A stretch of 64,000 bases of DNA, taken from G963662655 sp963666875 (GTDB lineage: Bacteria; Cloacimonadota; Cloacimonadia; Cloacimonadales; JAIOQZ01). Shown in pieces: positions 25,776-34,368 of this stretch (the first letter of the stretch is position 1; each line of letters starts with the position of its first letter). The stretch covers positions 248,001-312,000 of the forward strand of contig CAXXPU010000014.1 in the NCBI GenBank assembly GCA_963666875.2, written 5' to 3'. The notes beneath the pieces were generated by a model. The model saw only the letters and a program-made list of their open reading frames with translations. It was not told where the DNA came from and made no database searches. A program made the translations under genes and the position numbers.

Positions 25776-25883
25776 GTGTCATCCTGAGCGAAGTCGAAGG
25801 ATCGGCAGCTACAGTAGGGCGAGCATCCGCTTCCATACGAAACCAACATTCGGAAGAGCCGCCGGCACATTCAGAAGTTGGTT
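25776..25883. repeat. Repeat cluster: R2 half-copy and R6 palindrome
   Basis: 25776-25803 is one arm of the R2 family (TGTCATCCTGAGCGAAGTCG...). 25841-25883 is an R6 palindrome with ends AACCAACATTC and GAAGTTGGTT; a related copy is at 51635-51685. Between them GGCAGCTAC ... GGGCGAGCATCC repeats pieces of 4279-4320. The whole gap 25656-26032 is repeat debris plus the start region of the next gene; no ORF is supported. Confidence 0.6.
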
Positions 25884-26032
25884 TTTGTAGCGCTCGAATT
25901 CCGAGAAAGCGAACGCAAATATAAACCCGTTGAAAGCCCTTCACTGAAGCCGTATCCAAGTGCAATTTCCTGCAATATATTAAGGAACGATTTTTGCATG
26001 CCTGTAACGCAATTAAAACCATGGAGTACGTT

Positions 26033-29000
26033 ATGAAACGATTTACCCGGGGGAGAAGTTACCGCAGATTCCTCATCATCTCAATCCTTTTGGTTTTCAG
26101 TGTGTTGTCGGCTTTTGAACTGGAAATCGACAACCCCGAGGATCAGCCGTTATTCAAATGCAATGAATCGAACGGAAACTATACCGAATTCACCTTCACC
26201 CTCAGTGGTGTGGAAGTGATCGAGGAAACCGTAAATGGTCGGGAATTCCAGCATTTATGGCATGATCAGGCAGCTTATACGATCGAGAATGGCATGCCGG
26301 AACTGCCTCTGTTCGGTACGATGATCGCGATTCCCAACAATGGAACTGTATCATACGAGATTGTAAACGAACTTTACCGTGATCTCAACGGATTCTATAT
26401 ATATCCTTCGCAGGGTGTCCACCTCGATGGACCTCCTCATGATTTCCAGATCAATAAAGATTTTTATGGCGGAAAGGGCACTTTCGAGCCGCAAACGGTG
26501 CTGGTCGGCGATCCGGCCATCATGCGCGACTGGCGTGTCATTCCCGTTAACATCCAGCCCTTCAAATGGAACGCACACACCGGAGAACTTCATGTAATCA
26601 CCGAAATCACCGTGCGGATAAATTACTCGAACGAACCCGGGACCAACGAACTCGATCGCGGGGCAAAAAAATACTCACGCAGCTTCGAATCGCTCTATTC
26701 GGGTACAATCCTGAATTACGAAATGGTTCGTGACGAAGACCCCGAATATCAAGCGCCTTGCGTTCTGGTAATCCACCCCAACAACACAGACGTGAACGAG
26801 CAAGTCTCGATCTACGTCGATTGGAAGCGGACCAAGGGATACCATGTTATCGACGCGAGCACCAGCGAAACAGGAACCTCCTCATCGTCCATTCTGAACT
26901 ATATCGAGGATGCATACGAGTCGGACGAATACCCGGTCGAGTATGTCGTGCTGGTTGGCGACGTGAGTGGATCCATCAGCATTCCGACCTGGACGGAAAA
27001 TTACAGCTATTACAACGGTGAAGGCGACCATCCTTACACACTTCTGGCTGGAGGCGACTACCTCAGCGATGTGTTTATCGGACGTATCTCAGTATCGAGT
27101 ATTACCGATCTGATGGTTTACCTCACGAAAATGGACATGTACGAGCGGGATGTGAACATGGATTATCCCGATATGTACAACCACAGCCTCCTGGTGGGCG
27201 ATACGTCACCCTCCGGATTCTCCTGTATGGTCACCAACAAGTACGTGAAAGACCAGATTCTAATGTGCGATCCGGACCATACATTCACCGAAATCTATAA
27301 CGACAATCCCAACCCGAACGAGATGAACAACGGTCTCAATCAGGGTGCGCTCTTCTATAATTATCGCGGTTATATCGGTATGAGCGGTTGGGATTCAAGC
27401 GATATCGCAGCACTTACCAATACGAATAAGCTCTTTAACGCAACCATCATTACCTGTGCAACCGGTTCATTCTCCGGAACAGCCAATACAGAGCTCGTCA
27501 TCCGTGCCGGTACACCCTCCGCGCCCAAGGGCGGTGTTTCCGCGATCGGAATGGCAACGTCAGGAACACATACCCAGTTCAACAACATGCTGGACGGCGG
27601 TATCTACCACGGTATCCAGTCAATGGGCATGAGGACAATCGGCGAGGCGCAATGCAACGCGAAGGTTGAATTCTATATCGCGTACTGGAACTCCGCACAG
27701 AACTACGTAAACATGTTCACGCACTGGTTCAACCAGATGGGCGATCCCGTCCTGAATATCTGGGTTGCGGAACCGCTGGAATTGCAGGCAACATACGATG
27801 AATCGATCCCGAAAGGTCAGAACTTCATCGAGGTGAACGTTACAGATATGGAAGGCTATCCGATTCAGGATGCTTGGGTCACCGCTCGGAAATACGACGA
27901 TTCGATTGTCGCGACCGGTTACACCAACAACATTGGCTCGATCGTACTCCAGATCAACGGCGAAAATGCCGGCAACATCAACCTGACGATAACCGCAGAC
28001 GATTATCTTCCACACCTGGGTAGTTTTATCATCGAGGCAACCGGTGGCGTTTCAGTGAATTCCATGGCGATCGACGATTCGCAAGGAAACGACAACGGCA
28101 ATGTCGAACCGGGCGAGACCATCGAACTCGTTGTGTCCCTGAAAAACAACAATACGGTCAGCTACAGCAACGTTGAAGCTGAATTGATCTGCAACGATCC
28201 TTACATCGACGTTACTTCCGCCGACGGTTCATACGGCACGATCAACGCCGGAGGAACCGCCGAGGTTGGCACAGCGTACGAGTTCTCGGTCACACCCGAT
28301 GCACCGGACAACCACCAGGCCGCATTCCTGCTCAACATCAGTGACGGCAGTGGAAACGAATGGACAGATCGCCTGTGGATTCCCATCGCCGGCAACGATG
28401 TCGATATCGCGGGGCTCCAGGTAATCGACGGCAACAACACCATGGATCCGGGCGAAACGGTAAATCTTCGTTTCACCATCATCAACAACGGACAAACCGA
28501 CCTCAGCGACGTCTATGGTGAACTTCGCTCTCTGAACGGGCTGGTCGGCATCAACGACTCCATCGCCTACTTCGGCAACCTCAGTGCCGGGCAATCCGCC
28601 ACCTGCACGACGGACGACTTCGAGATATATTCCATGGCTCAGGTTCTGCCCGGAATGCAGATTCCGCTCGAGTTGACGTTGTTCAACGACACCGGCTACG
28701 AGGAAGAGGAGATCGGAACGCTCCCGATCGGCAACGTCACCGTCACCGATCCTATCGGTCCTGACCAGTATGGCTATATCTGCTACGATAGTAACGATAA
28801 CGATTACATAGACGCACCCGAATACGACTGGATCGAGATCAATCCTTCCAGCGGCGGAAGCGGTACGAATACCGGACTTGTCAGCACAAGTAGCGAATAT
28901 GGTGAAATCGCGTATTTCGATCTGCCGTTCACCTTCACCTTCTACGGAGTGGAATACGACAACATAGGAATCTGTACCAACGGTTTTGTCACGTTTGGAT

Positions 29001-31531
29001 ATCCGGAAACCGAAAACGTATCTTTCCGTAACTGGCCTGTTCCTGGTGCGATGGGACCAAGTCCAATAGTCGCAGGCTTCTGGGAAGATTTACTTGTTTC
29101 CAGCAGTAATAAAGTGTTATACTGGTATGATGAAGAATCGGCAACGCCATCGTTCATCATCCAGTACGATAACTGCCAGATCGCGACCGGCAGCAACGTT
29201 ACATTCGAAATCATCCTTTACGATCCGGAATACAATGCCACACCGCAGGGTGACGGCGTCATCAAGGTTCAATATCAGGAATTCAACAATACTGATTCAT
29301 ACAACGAAGCCAGCGGATGGCAGGGTAATTATTGTACGGTCGGTATCGAAGACCACACCGGAACGATGGGCCTTCAATACACCTACGACAACGACTATCC
29401 TACCGGAGCCATGCACCTGAACGACAACACCGCCATCCTCTTCACGGGTGTCCCGATCATCTACCCCGATTCATACCTGATGCTGGGCGATATCGTCGTG
29501 CATGACGAAAACGGCAGCGGTGTGATCGACGCCGGCGAATCGGTCAACCTCGGTGTATTCATTCAGAATGTCGGCCTCACCGAAACGGGCGGCGCGTTCG
29601 CCGAACTGTCCTGCTACGATCCGTATGTTACGGTCACCGCCGATACGGCATCCTATCAGTCGATCGCCAGCGGACAAATCGCTTCCAATACGACCTATTT
29701 CTGCTTCGAAACACAGCCATACACACCGGACAACCACATCGTGACATTCGAACTCAATGTCGAGAATGCGGATGGCGATTGGGATTACTTCTTCACTCTC
29801 AACGTGCGTAAGCCTTCCGTGTCCGTACTTTCGTCCATGATTAACGACATCGATGAAAACAATAACGGCGTGATGGATCCGGGCGAAACCGCGCAATTGA
29901 TTATCAACCTCACCAACGATTCGGAATCGATGGCGCAAAACGTCGAAACGATTCTGACTTCCGATAGCGATTACATCACGATCTCGAATCCGGAGATGAG
30001 CTATGGAAACATTATGCCGGGGCGCAACAAACAGCAGGTCTTCACCATTACGGTAAGTGAAGATGCCGAAACACCCGGCTCTGCCGAATTCAACCTCAAC
30101 ATCGATTTCCTGTATGGCGAAGCGTCCAACTACACGTTCCCCATGGGTATCGGCGACTGGGGATTCCAGGAAAGCTTCGAGATCGATAACGGCGGATTCT
30201 ACTCGTATGCCGGATGGCAATACGGTATTCCGACCGTCGGCGCACACTCCGGCGAGAAATGTTGGGCGACTCATATTGCGTCCGATTACGGTAACCACGT
30301 TAGCTGGTATCTGAATACCGAACGCTTCTTCATCGGTGACAATACATGGCTCACATTCTGGCAATACTACGATACGGAGCTGGGATACGACGGCGGTAAC
30401 GTCAAGATATCCAACTCCAACGGTATCGCATGGGATCTCATCTATCCGGAAGGCGGATACCCGACCAGCCAGATTAGCACCTCCACCTACGGCGTGGGCG
30501 GCGAACCCGGCTTCACAGGCGAATCGGGCGGATGGCAGCAGGTTACCTTCGATCTCTCCGAATACACCGGTGAAGAGATCATCCTTCGCTGGCATTTCGG
30601 TACGAACAGCTCGAACGTAGCATACGGCTGGGCGATCGACGATGTGGTCGTATCGGGCGGTCAGGAGCGCTCCGGTATCATCAATGGTACCGTCAGCCTC
30701 AGCGAACCATACGGCTATGTGGATGAAACCGAAATCACCGTGGGAAGCTACACCACATTCCCGAATGACGACGGCGAATTTTCGCTGTATGTACCGGGCG
30801 GACTCTACGACCTCACGGCGACCCTGCCCGGATTCGAAATTGGATTGTACAGCGATGTCACAATCGAAGCCGGTGAAGTGTTCAACGATTACGATTTCGA
30901 TCTCAACTGGCTCTGTCCCGCGACCGAGCTCGAATGCGATGTCAATGAGAACACCGGCGAATTGCTGCTGACCTGGGGATACAATCCGCCTACTCTGGTT
31001 CGCGACGACGGTAAGAAACACGTCGCCACCGACCGTGAGACCTTCGTCCAGTTCAACATCTACAAGCAGATCGAGAGCGGTTATTTCGAGATGGTTGACA
31101 GCACCACGATCGAGGAGTTCGAAGATACCATCGAGATGAATCGCATCTATCGCTACTACGTGACCGTGCTGTACGACACGGGCGAGAGCCTTCCGACCGA
31201 CGTGATCAGCATCGTTCACTACAACGGGAATGAAAACGACGAAATCCCGGAATATGTGAACAATCTGGAGAGCAACTACCCGAATCCGTTCAATCCGGAA
31301 ACAAACTTCGCGTTCTCCATCGCAAATCCCGCCGATGTCAGCCTGAAGATCTACAACGTAAAGGGTCAATTGGTCAAGACGCTGGTCAACGAGCGGATGG
31401 ATCAGGGACGCCATGTGATCACATGGAGCGGAACCGCCGACACCGGCAAGCCGGTATCCTCAGGTATCTACTTCTATCGGCTCCAGACAGACAAATATAC
31501 CCAGACCCGCAAGGCGCTACTCCTGAAGTAG
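26033..31531 (+). CDS. Second giant secreted C25 (gingipain-type) protein with sorting domain
   Basis: An 1832-residue paralogue of the gene at 8619, of the same layout. The start at 26033 has GGAG six bases upstream; the longer frame has no signal. Signal peptide about 10-27, propeptide, C25 domain with VVLVGDVSGS, YTLLAGGDYLSDVFIGRIS and Cys475 (ITCATGSF). The expected catalytic His again is replaced: NYRGYIG, with Tyr447. Then DxxGNDNGNVEPGE-type repeats, a Nidogen-like domain (about 940-1140), a MAM/jelly-roll part (about 1395-1545, TYGVGGEPGFTGESGGWQ), a carboxypeptidase-regulatory-like module, and the FlgD-like sorting end (YPNPFNPETNFAFSI ... ALLLK). A strong terminator follows. It may be an adhesin rather than a working protease. 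Confidence 0.93.
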   Translation: MKRFTRGRSYRRFLIISILLVFSVLSAFELEIDNPEDQPLFKCNESNGNYTEFTFTLSGVEVIEETVNGREFQHLWHDQAAYTIENGMPELPLFGTMIAIPNNGTVSYEIVNELYRDLNGFYIYPSQGVHLDGPPHDFQINKDFYGGKGTFEPQTVLVGDPAIMRDWRVIPVNIQPFKWNAHTGELHVITEITVRINYSNEPGTNELDRGAKKYSRSFESLYSGTILNYEMVRDEDPEYQAPCVLVIHPNNTDVNEQVSIYVDWKRTKGYHVIDASTSETGTSSSSILNYIEDAYESDEYPVEYVVLVGDVSGSISIPTWTENYSYYNGEGDHPYTLLAGGDYLSDVFIGRISVSSITDLMVYLTKMDMYERDVNMDYPDMYNHSLLVGDTSPSGFSCMVTNKYVKDQILMCDPDHTFTEIYNDNPNPNEMNNGLNQGALFYNYRGYIGMSGWDSSDIAALTNTNKLFNATIITCATGSFSGTANTELVIRAGTPSAPKGGVSAIGMATSGTHTQFNNMLDGGIYHGIQSMGMRTIGEAQCNAKVEFYIAYWNSAQNYVNMFTHWFNQMGDPVLNIWVAEPLELQATYDESIPKGQNFIEVNVTDMEGYPIQDAWVTARKYDDSIVATGYTNNIGSIVLQINGENAGNINLTITADDYLPHLGSFIIEATGGVSVNSMAIDDSQGNDNGNVEPGETIELVVSLKNNNTVSYSNVEAELICNDPYIDVTSADGSYGTINAGGTAEVGTAYEFSVTPDAPDNHQAAFLLNISDGSGNEWTDRLWIPIAGNDVDIAGLQVIDGNNTMDPGETVNLRFTIINNGQTDLSDVYGELRSLNGLVGINDSIAYFGNLSAGQSATCTTDDFEIYSMAQVLPGMQIPLELTLFNDTGYEEEEIGTLPIGNVTVTDPIGPDQYGYICYDSNDNDYIDAPEYDWIEINPSSGGSGTNTGLVSTSSEYGEIAYFDLPFTFTFYGVEYDNIGICTNGFVTFGYPETENVSFRNWPVPGAMGPSPIVAGFWEDLLVSSSNKVLYWYDEESATPSFIIQYDNCQIATGSNVTFEIILYDPEYNATPQGDGVIKVQYQEFNNTDSYNEASGWQGNYCTVGIEDHTGTMGLQYTYDNDYPTGAMHLNDNTAILFTGVPIIYPDSYLMLGDIVVHDENGSGVIDAGESVNLGVFIQNVGLTETGGAFAELSCYDPYVTVTADTASYQSIASGQIASNTTYFCFETQPYTPDNHIVTFELNVENADGDWDYFFTLNVRKPSVSVLSSMINDIDENNNGVMDPGETAQLIINLTNDSESMAQNVETILTSDSDYITISNPEMSYGNIMPGRNKQQVFTITVSEDAETPGSAEFNLNIDFLYGEASNYTFPMGIGDWGFQESFEIDNGGFYSYAGWQYGIPTVGAHSGEKCWATHIASDYGNHVSWYLNTERFFIGDNTWLTFWQYYDTELGYDGGNVKISNSNGIAWDLIYPEGGYPTSQISTSTYGVGGEPGFTGESGGWQQVTFDLSEYTGEEIILRWHFGTNSSNVAYGWAIDDVVVSGGQERSGIINGTVSLSEPYGYVDETEITVGSYTTFPNDDGEFSLYVPGGLYDLTATLPGFEIGLYSDVTIEAGEVFNDYDFDLNWLCPATELECDVNENTGELLLTWGYNPPTLVRDDGKKHVATDRETFVQFNIYKQIESGYFEMVDSTTIEEFEDTIEMNRIYRYYVTVLYDTGESLPTDVISIVHYNGNENDEIPEYVNNLESNYPNPFNPETNFAFSIANPADVSLKIYNVKGQLVKTLVNERMDQGRHVITWSGTADTGKPVSSGIYFYRLQTDKYTQTRKALLLK

Positions 31532-31548
31532 TCCTGCGATTTTAATAC

Positions 31549-31579
31549 AAAAGCCGCCTCCAGTGCGAGGCGGCTTTTT
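31549..31579 (+). terminator. Rho-independent terminator of the C25 gene
   Basis: AAAGCCGCCTC (31550-31560) pairs with GAGGCGGCTTT, loop CAGTGC, then TT. It starts 18 bases after the stop at 31531. The A-rich left side could let it act in both directions. Confidence 0.92.
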
Positions 31580-31769
31580 AATGGCTCTGATGCAAATCGA
31601 ATGGGTAAATGAGATTTATTCGATGACGTCTGTTGGAATTCTGTAGGCGTCGATTCTCTTCTCTGTTGTAGAAACTGTGTTTCTCGTCAAAGACTTTTTC
31701 TGGTGCCTCGGAGATCTCCCTTCGCTCCGCTTCGATCGATCTCCGAGGCACCAACACTTCCGATCCCAC

Positions 31770-32774
31770 TTAATAGACAGAGCTTATCATTGCCATTTTC
31801 TCATGTTTCTCCAACACAGTGTCTGCCGTGTCGCAATCCCATTTTGATCCGGTATAAATCATGGCGTTGATGATGATCAAGAGTTTATGAACGCACGCCA
31901 CCAGTGCAACCTTATGCGATTTACCGTTTTCGATGAGTCTCCTGTAAAACGACCTGATTCTCGGATTATGCCGGGACGCTGACAAGGCAGCCATATAAAG
32001 CACATTCCGGATATTCTTTCGTCCTCCATAGATTGAACGTTTTCCTTTGAGCTTGCCACTGTCATACGCTAAGGGGGCAACACCCACGATCTTCGATATC
32101 TTTCGGTGAGACAGATTACCCAATTCGGGTAGTTCGGAAAGAATGATCGATATCGACTGCGATCCGATCCCACTGACGCTGCCCAATATCTCGGCTTTTT
32201 CCGACAATTCCTGAGATGAAGATATCACATCGTCAATCGACTTATCCAGCTTCTCAAGCCGCTTTTCCAGGAATTCGATATGCTGCCGGATATCCTTCTT
32301 CACGACTCCCGATGCTTTCTCAAGGTGGTTACGCTCCTTACTGATGTTAGCAACGATTTGTAACCGCCTGCGAACCAAATCACGAAGTTTCTGACGATCT
32401 TCATCTGGAAATTCCATCGGCTGAAGCTTGCGAAATTCCCCAAAAGCTGAAAGCACTTTCGCATCGATACGATCGGTCTTTTCGTAGGTGCCCATCGACC
32501 TGGAAAAATCCTTGGAATGCTTCGGATTCACGATATTGCAGGGAATATCAAGCTTAACGAAATATCGAAAAACTCCTTGCTCGTAACCACCGGTCGCTTC
32601 CATGACCAGTAATGCATCATCAAGATCGCCAAGTTCCTTCTGAAGCTTTCGGTAACCGATTTTGTCATTTTTCACTTGCAAAGTTTTACCGCTTGTAGGT
32701 ATATAGAAATCCAGATGGGCTTTCGAGACATCGATGCCGATATAGGTAAATGTGCGCATGTTATTCTTTTCCAT
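31770..32774 (-). CDS. IS110-family transposase (DEDD recombinase), IS110-A copy 1
   Basis: A 334-residue IS110-type recombinase. The N-terminal RuvC-like domain shows the DEDD set: Asp in YIGIDVSKAHLDF, Glu in VMEATGGYE, and the two Asp of EKTDRIDAKVL. After a coiled-coil linker (about 150-190) the C-terminal Tnp domain has SGIGSQSISIILSELPELG and PLAYDSGKLKGKRSIYGG, with the Ser expected to attack DNA. Known relatives such as IS621 use a bridge RNA encoded 5' of the gene; here 220 bases of non-coding element lie there. GGAG is five bases before the start. Copy 2 at 50306-51310 has the same protein, which points to recent movement. Confidence 0.95.
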   Translation of the reverse strand: MEKNNMRTFTYIGIDVSKAHLDFYIPTSGKTLQVKNDKIGYRKLQKELGDLDDALLVMEATGGYEQGVFRYFVKLDIPCNIVNPKHSKDFSRSMGTYEKTDRIDAKVLSAFGEFRKLQPMEFPDEDRQKLRDLVRRRLQIVANISKERNHLEKASGVVKKDIRQHIEFLEKRLEKLDKSIDDVISSSQELSEKAEILGSVSGIGSQSISIILSELPELGNLSHRKISKIVGVAPLAYDSGKLKGKRSIYGGRKNIRNVLYMAALSASRHNPRIRSFYRRLIENGKSHKVALVACVHKLLIIINAMIYTGSKWDCDTADTVLEKHEKMAMISSVY

Positions 32775-32786
32775 GTGTACTCCTTC

Positions 32787-32933
32787 CTTATTTATTCGAG
32801 CTCGAAGCTCAGGAAACTGTTCGGGTTTCTATGGATAATCGGTCCGGATCTTTCTACAAAACGGGATGTTAATCCCTCGGGGCAGGACGATCTCAAGACC
32901 GATGTATTGCCCTGATGCGCATCGGGGCAATAC
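32787..32933 (-). ncRNA. Candidate bridge RNA of IS110-A copy 1
   Basis: Read on the minus strand, 5' to 3'. Stem-loop 1: GTATTGCCC/GGGCAATAC (32904-32933). Target loop (32838-32903): closed by ATCGGTC/GACCGAT; it holds CCTGCCCC (plus 32879-32886), a hairpin GGGAT-ATCCC (32863-32876) and TTGTAG (plus 32854-32859). The two guides match the insertion site TTGTAG|GGGCAGG. Donor loop: ACAGTTTC (32813-32820) equals the transposon end at 31671-31678; hairpin GAGCT-AGCTC (32798-32810); and ATAAG (32787-32791), pairing with the other end (CTTAT). This is the order found in IS621. The RNA ends are not mapped. Confidence 0.8.
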
Positions 32934-33302
32934 TTTTACCTCAGAATATGAACGCTGAATTTCCCATCAAGGTATTCTAAATGACAACATATAAGGGGCA
33001 GGTCCCCGTGCCTGCCCTTCCCTTTTCTCCCAGGCTTGTTGCAATGTTCAACGCAGTTCGAGAGATGAGAGAGGGCAGGCACGGGGACCTGCCCCTACAA
33101 CAGGAAAACATCTGGCATCGAACGATTGTAAATGGCGTTTGTCATTATCACACTGTCTGGGAGATCGACGCCTACAGAATAAAGCCAACCCACTCACCAA
33201 ATATATAGCAGAACCATTTTTGTAGGTTACTTAATGACCGTGACAGCAACAGGTAGAGTTATAAATACACTTCAATAGTATGAGATATCTTCAGAAAAAC
33301 GA

Positions 33303-33677
33303 TTACACCTGTTCGATGTCTTCAGTGCGGTCGGAGAGGGCTTGCAGGATGGAGGCGTGGAGGCTGTCGGGATTGGTGAGCCAGCGGGTGGCGTATTCGG
33401 GGAATGCGGGAACAGGCTCGTTCTTTTCGATATTATCATGAATGGAAATACGGAACGATGGCGGAAGCGCCGGCACGACGGTTCCAAAGCGGTTGCCCAG
33501 CAGCATGGCTTCCAGATTCTCTTCGATCCAGATATCCAGCGGTGCGAGCTTGGCGTCCGCTTCGAGCGCCCGGTGAAACAAATCCGCATCCATGTTGGTG
33601 CTGTCCAGCGAGACCATCAGATCGAAGAAGAGTCGATCGACCGGGAGCGAGATATCGACGCGAAATTTCCGTTTCAT
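33303..33677 (-). CDS. Hypothetical protein downstream of nrdG
   Basis: A 124-residue protein with no signal peptide or membrane helix. It begins ten bases after the nrdG stop, so it is likely the third gene of the nrdD-nrdG operon. The sequence is acidic (FHRALEADAKLAPLDIWIEENLEAML; DRTEDIEQV at the end) with a PALPPSFRISIHDNIEKNEPVPAFPEY middle. I do not recognise the family. The operon position suggests a link to anaerobic nucleotide reduction, but this may be only chance grouping. Confidence 0.65.
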   Translation of the reverse strand: MKRKFRVDISLPVDRLFFDLMVSLDSTNMDADLFHRALEADAKLAPLDIWIEENLEAMLLGNRFGTVVPALPPSFRISIHDNIEKNEPVPAFPEYATRWLTNPDSLHASILQALSDRTEDIEQV

Positions 33678-33687
33678 TGTATAATCC

Positions 33688-34368
33688 TCACCGGATCTTG
33701 AATTCTTCGAAGTACGAGGAACCGTAGTCGCGCAGCAGTTGAACCGACGACTCGTCGAACGGCTTCATGATGGTGTCGTCGAGGGTCTCGGTCGGGTTGA
33801 AATTCTGGATGATATATCGTTTGACGCCTTTCAGCATCACGATGATTTCTTTTACGTCGTTCGAATCAAGCAGCGTATCGACAACCGTTGTACGGAATTC
33901 GTAATCGATGTCCGAATTACGGATCAGATCGATACTCATCGCGATCTTCTCGATATCGGCCTTCGCGCCGGTAAGCAGATCGTATTTGTTGAACGGAGCC
34001 TTGATGTCCATGGCGATGTAATCGACCAGCCTATGTTCGAGCAGCTTGAAGATCATGCCGGGGTTGGTTCCGTTGGTGTCGAGCTTGACCAGGAATCCCA
34101 TGGCCTTGATCTCGCGGATAAAGCCGGGCAATTCGGGATGCAGGGTCGGTTCGCCGCCGGTGATCACCACCGCGTCGAGTTTTCCTTTGCGCTTCGCAAG
34201 CCTGGCAAGAACATCTTCCTTCTTGAACGGATCGACCAGCCGACAGCCGTGGACCAGTTCCGGATTATGGCAGTAGGGGCAGCGGAAATTGCATCCGCGG
34301 GTAAATACGATGGCGCAGAGTTTGTCCTGGTAATCGAGCATGGAGAAACTCTGGAATCCGCCTATCAT
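33688..34368 (-). CDS. nrdG: Anaerobic ribonucleotide reductase activating protein (radical SAM)
   Basis: A 226-residue radical SAM enzyme that makes the glycyl radical on NrdD. The cluster motif CNFRCPYC (CxxxCxxC) lies near residues 26-33, followed by VVITGGEPTLHPELPGFI (the GGE motif that holds SAM) and LVKLDTNGTNP. The start at 34368 overlaps the nrdD stop by four bases (ATGA). The length is somewhat above the 150-170 of E. coli NrdG but fits the NrdG2 type. It needs an anaerobic cell and a [4Fe-4S] cluster. Confidence 0.94.
   Translation of the reverse strand: MIGGFQSFSMLDYQDKLCAIVFTRGCNFRCPYCHNPELVHGCRLVDPFKKEDVLARLAKRKGKLDAVVITGGEPTLHPELPGFIREIKAMGFLVKLDTNGTNPGMIFKLLEHRLVDYIAMDIKAPFNKYDLLTGAKADIEKIAMSIDLIRNSDIDYEFRTTVVDTLLDSNDVKEIIVMLKGVKRYIIQNFNPTETLDDTIMKPFDESSVQLLRDYGSSYFEEFKIR

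Larger units (their letters stand above)
31672..32993 (-). mobile_element. IS110-A copy 1 (IS110 family, about 1.32 kb)
   Basis: The element is flanked by the dinucleotide AG (CT on the coding strand) at 31670-31671 and 32994-32995. It is identical, as far as I compared, to copy 2 at 50208-51529 (offset 18536). Left flank TGT-AG and right flank AG-GGGCAGG rejoin to TGTAGGGGCAGG, the left arm of the R1 repeat. IS110 elements lack terminal inverted repeats, as here. The transposase and a bridge-RNA candidate lie inside on the minus strand. Confidence 0.9.
31639..33180. repeat. R1 composite repeat interrupted by IS110-A copy 1
   Basis: Outer inverted ends ATTCTGTAGGCGTCGA (31639-31654) and TCGACGCCTACAGAAT (33165-33180) enclose an R1 palindrome whose left arm is split by IS110-A. 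Removing the 1324-base insertion restores CTGTTGTAGGGGCAGG and a 25-bp perfect inverted pair with 33072-33096. Without the IS the unit is about 218 bases. The same outer sequence occurs as a partial copy at 49512-49550. Nothing further is seen from 33181 to 33302. Confidence 0.75.

Noticed and set aside
29471..31414. Long open frame (647 codons) on the minus strand inside the second C25 gene
   Set aside because: It mirrors codon bias of the sense gene; no ribosome site and no domain. The plus-strand gene has signal peptide, domains and terminator.
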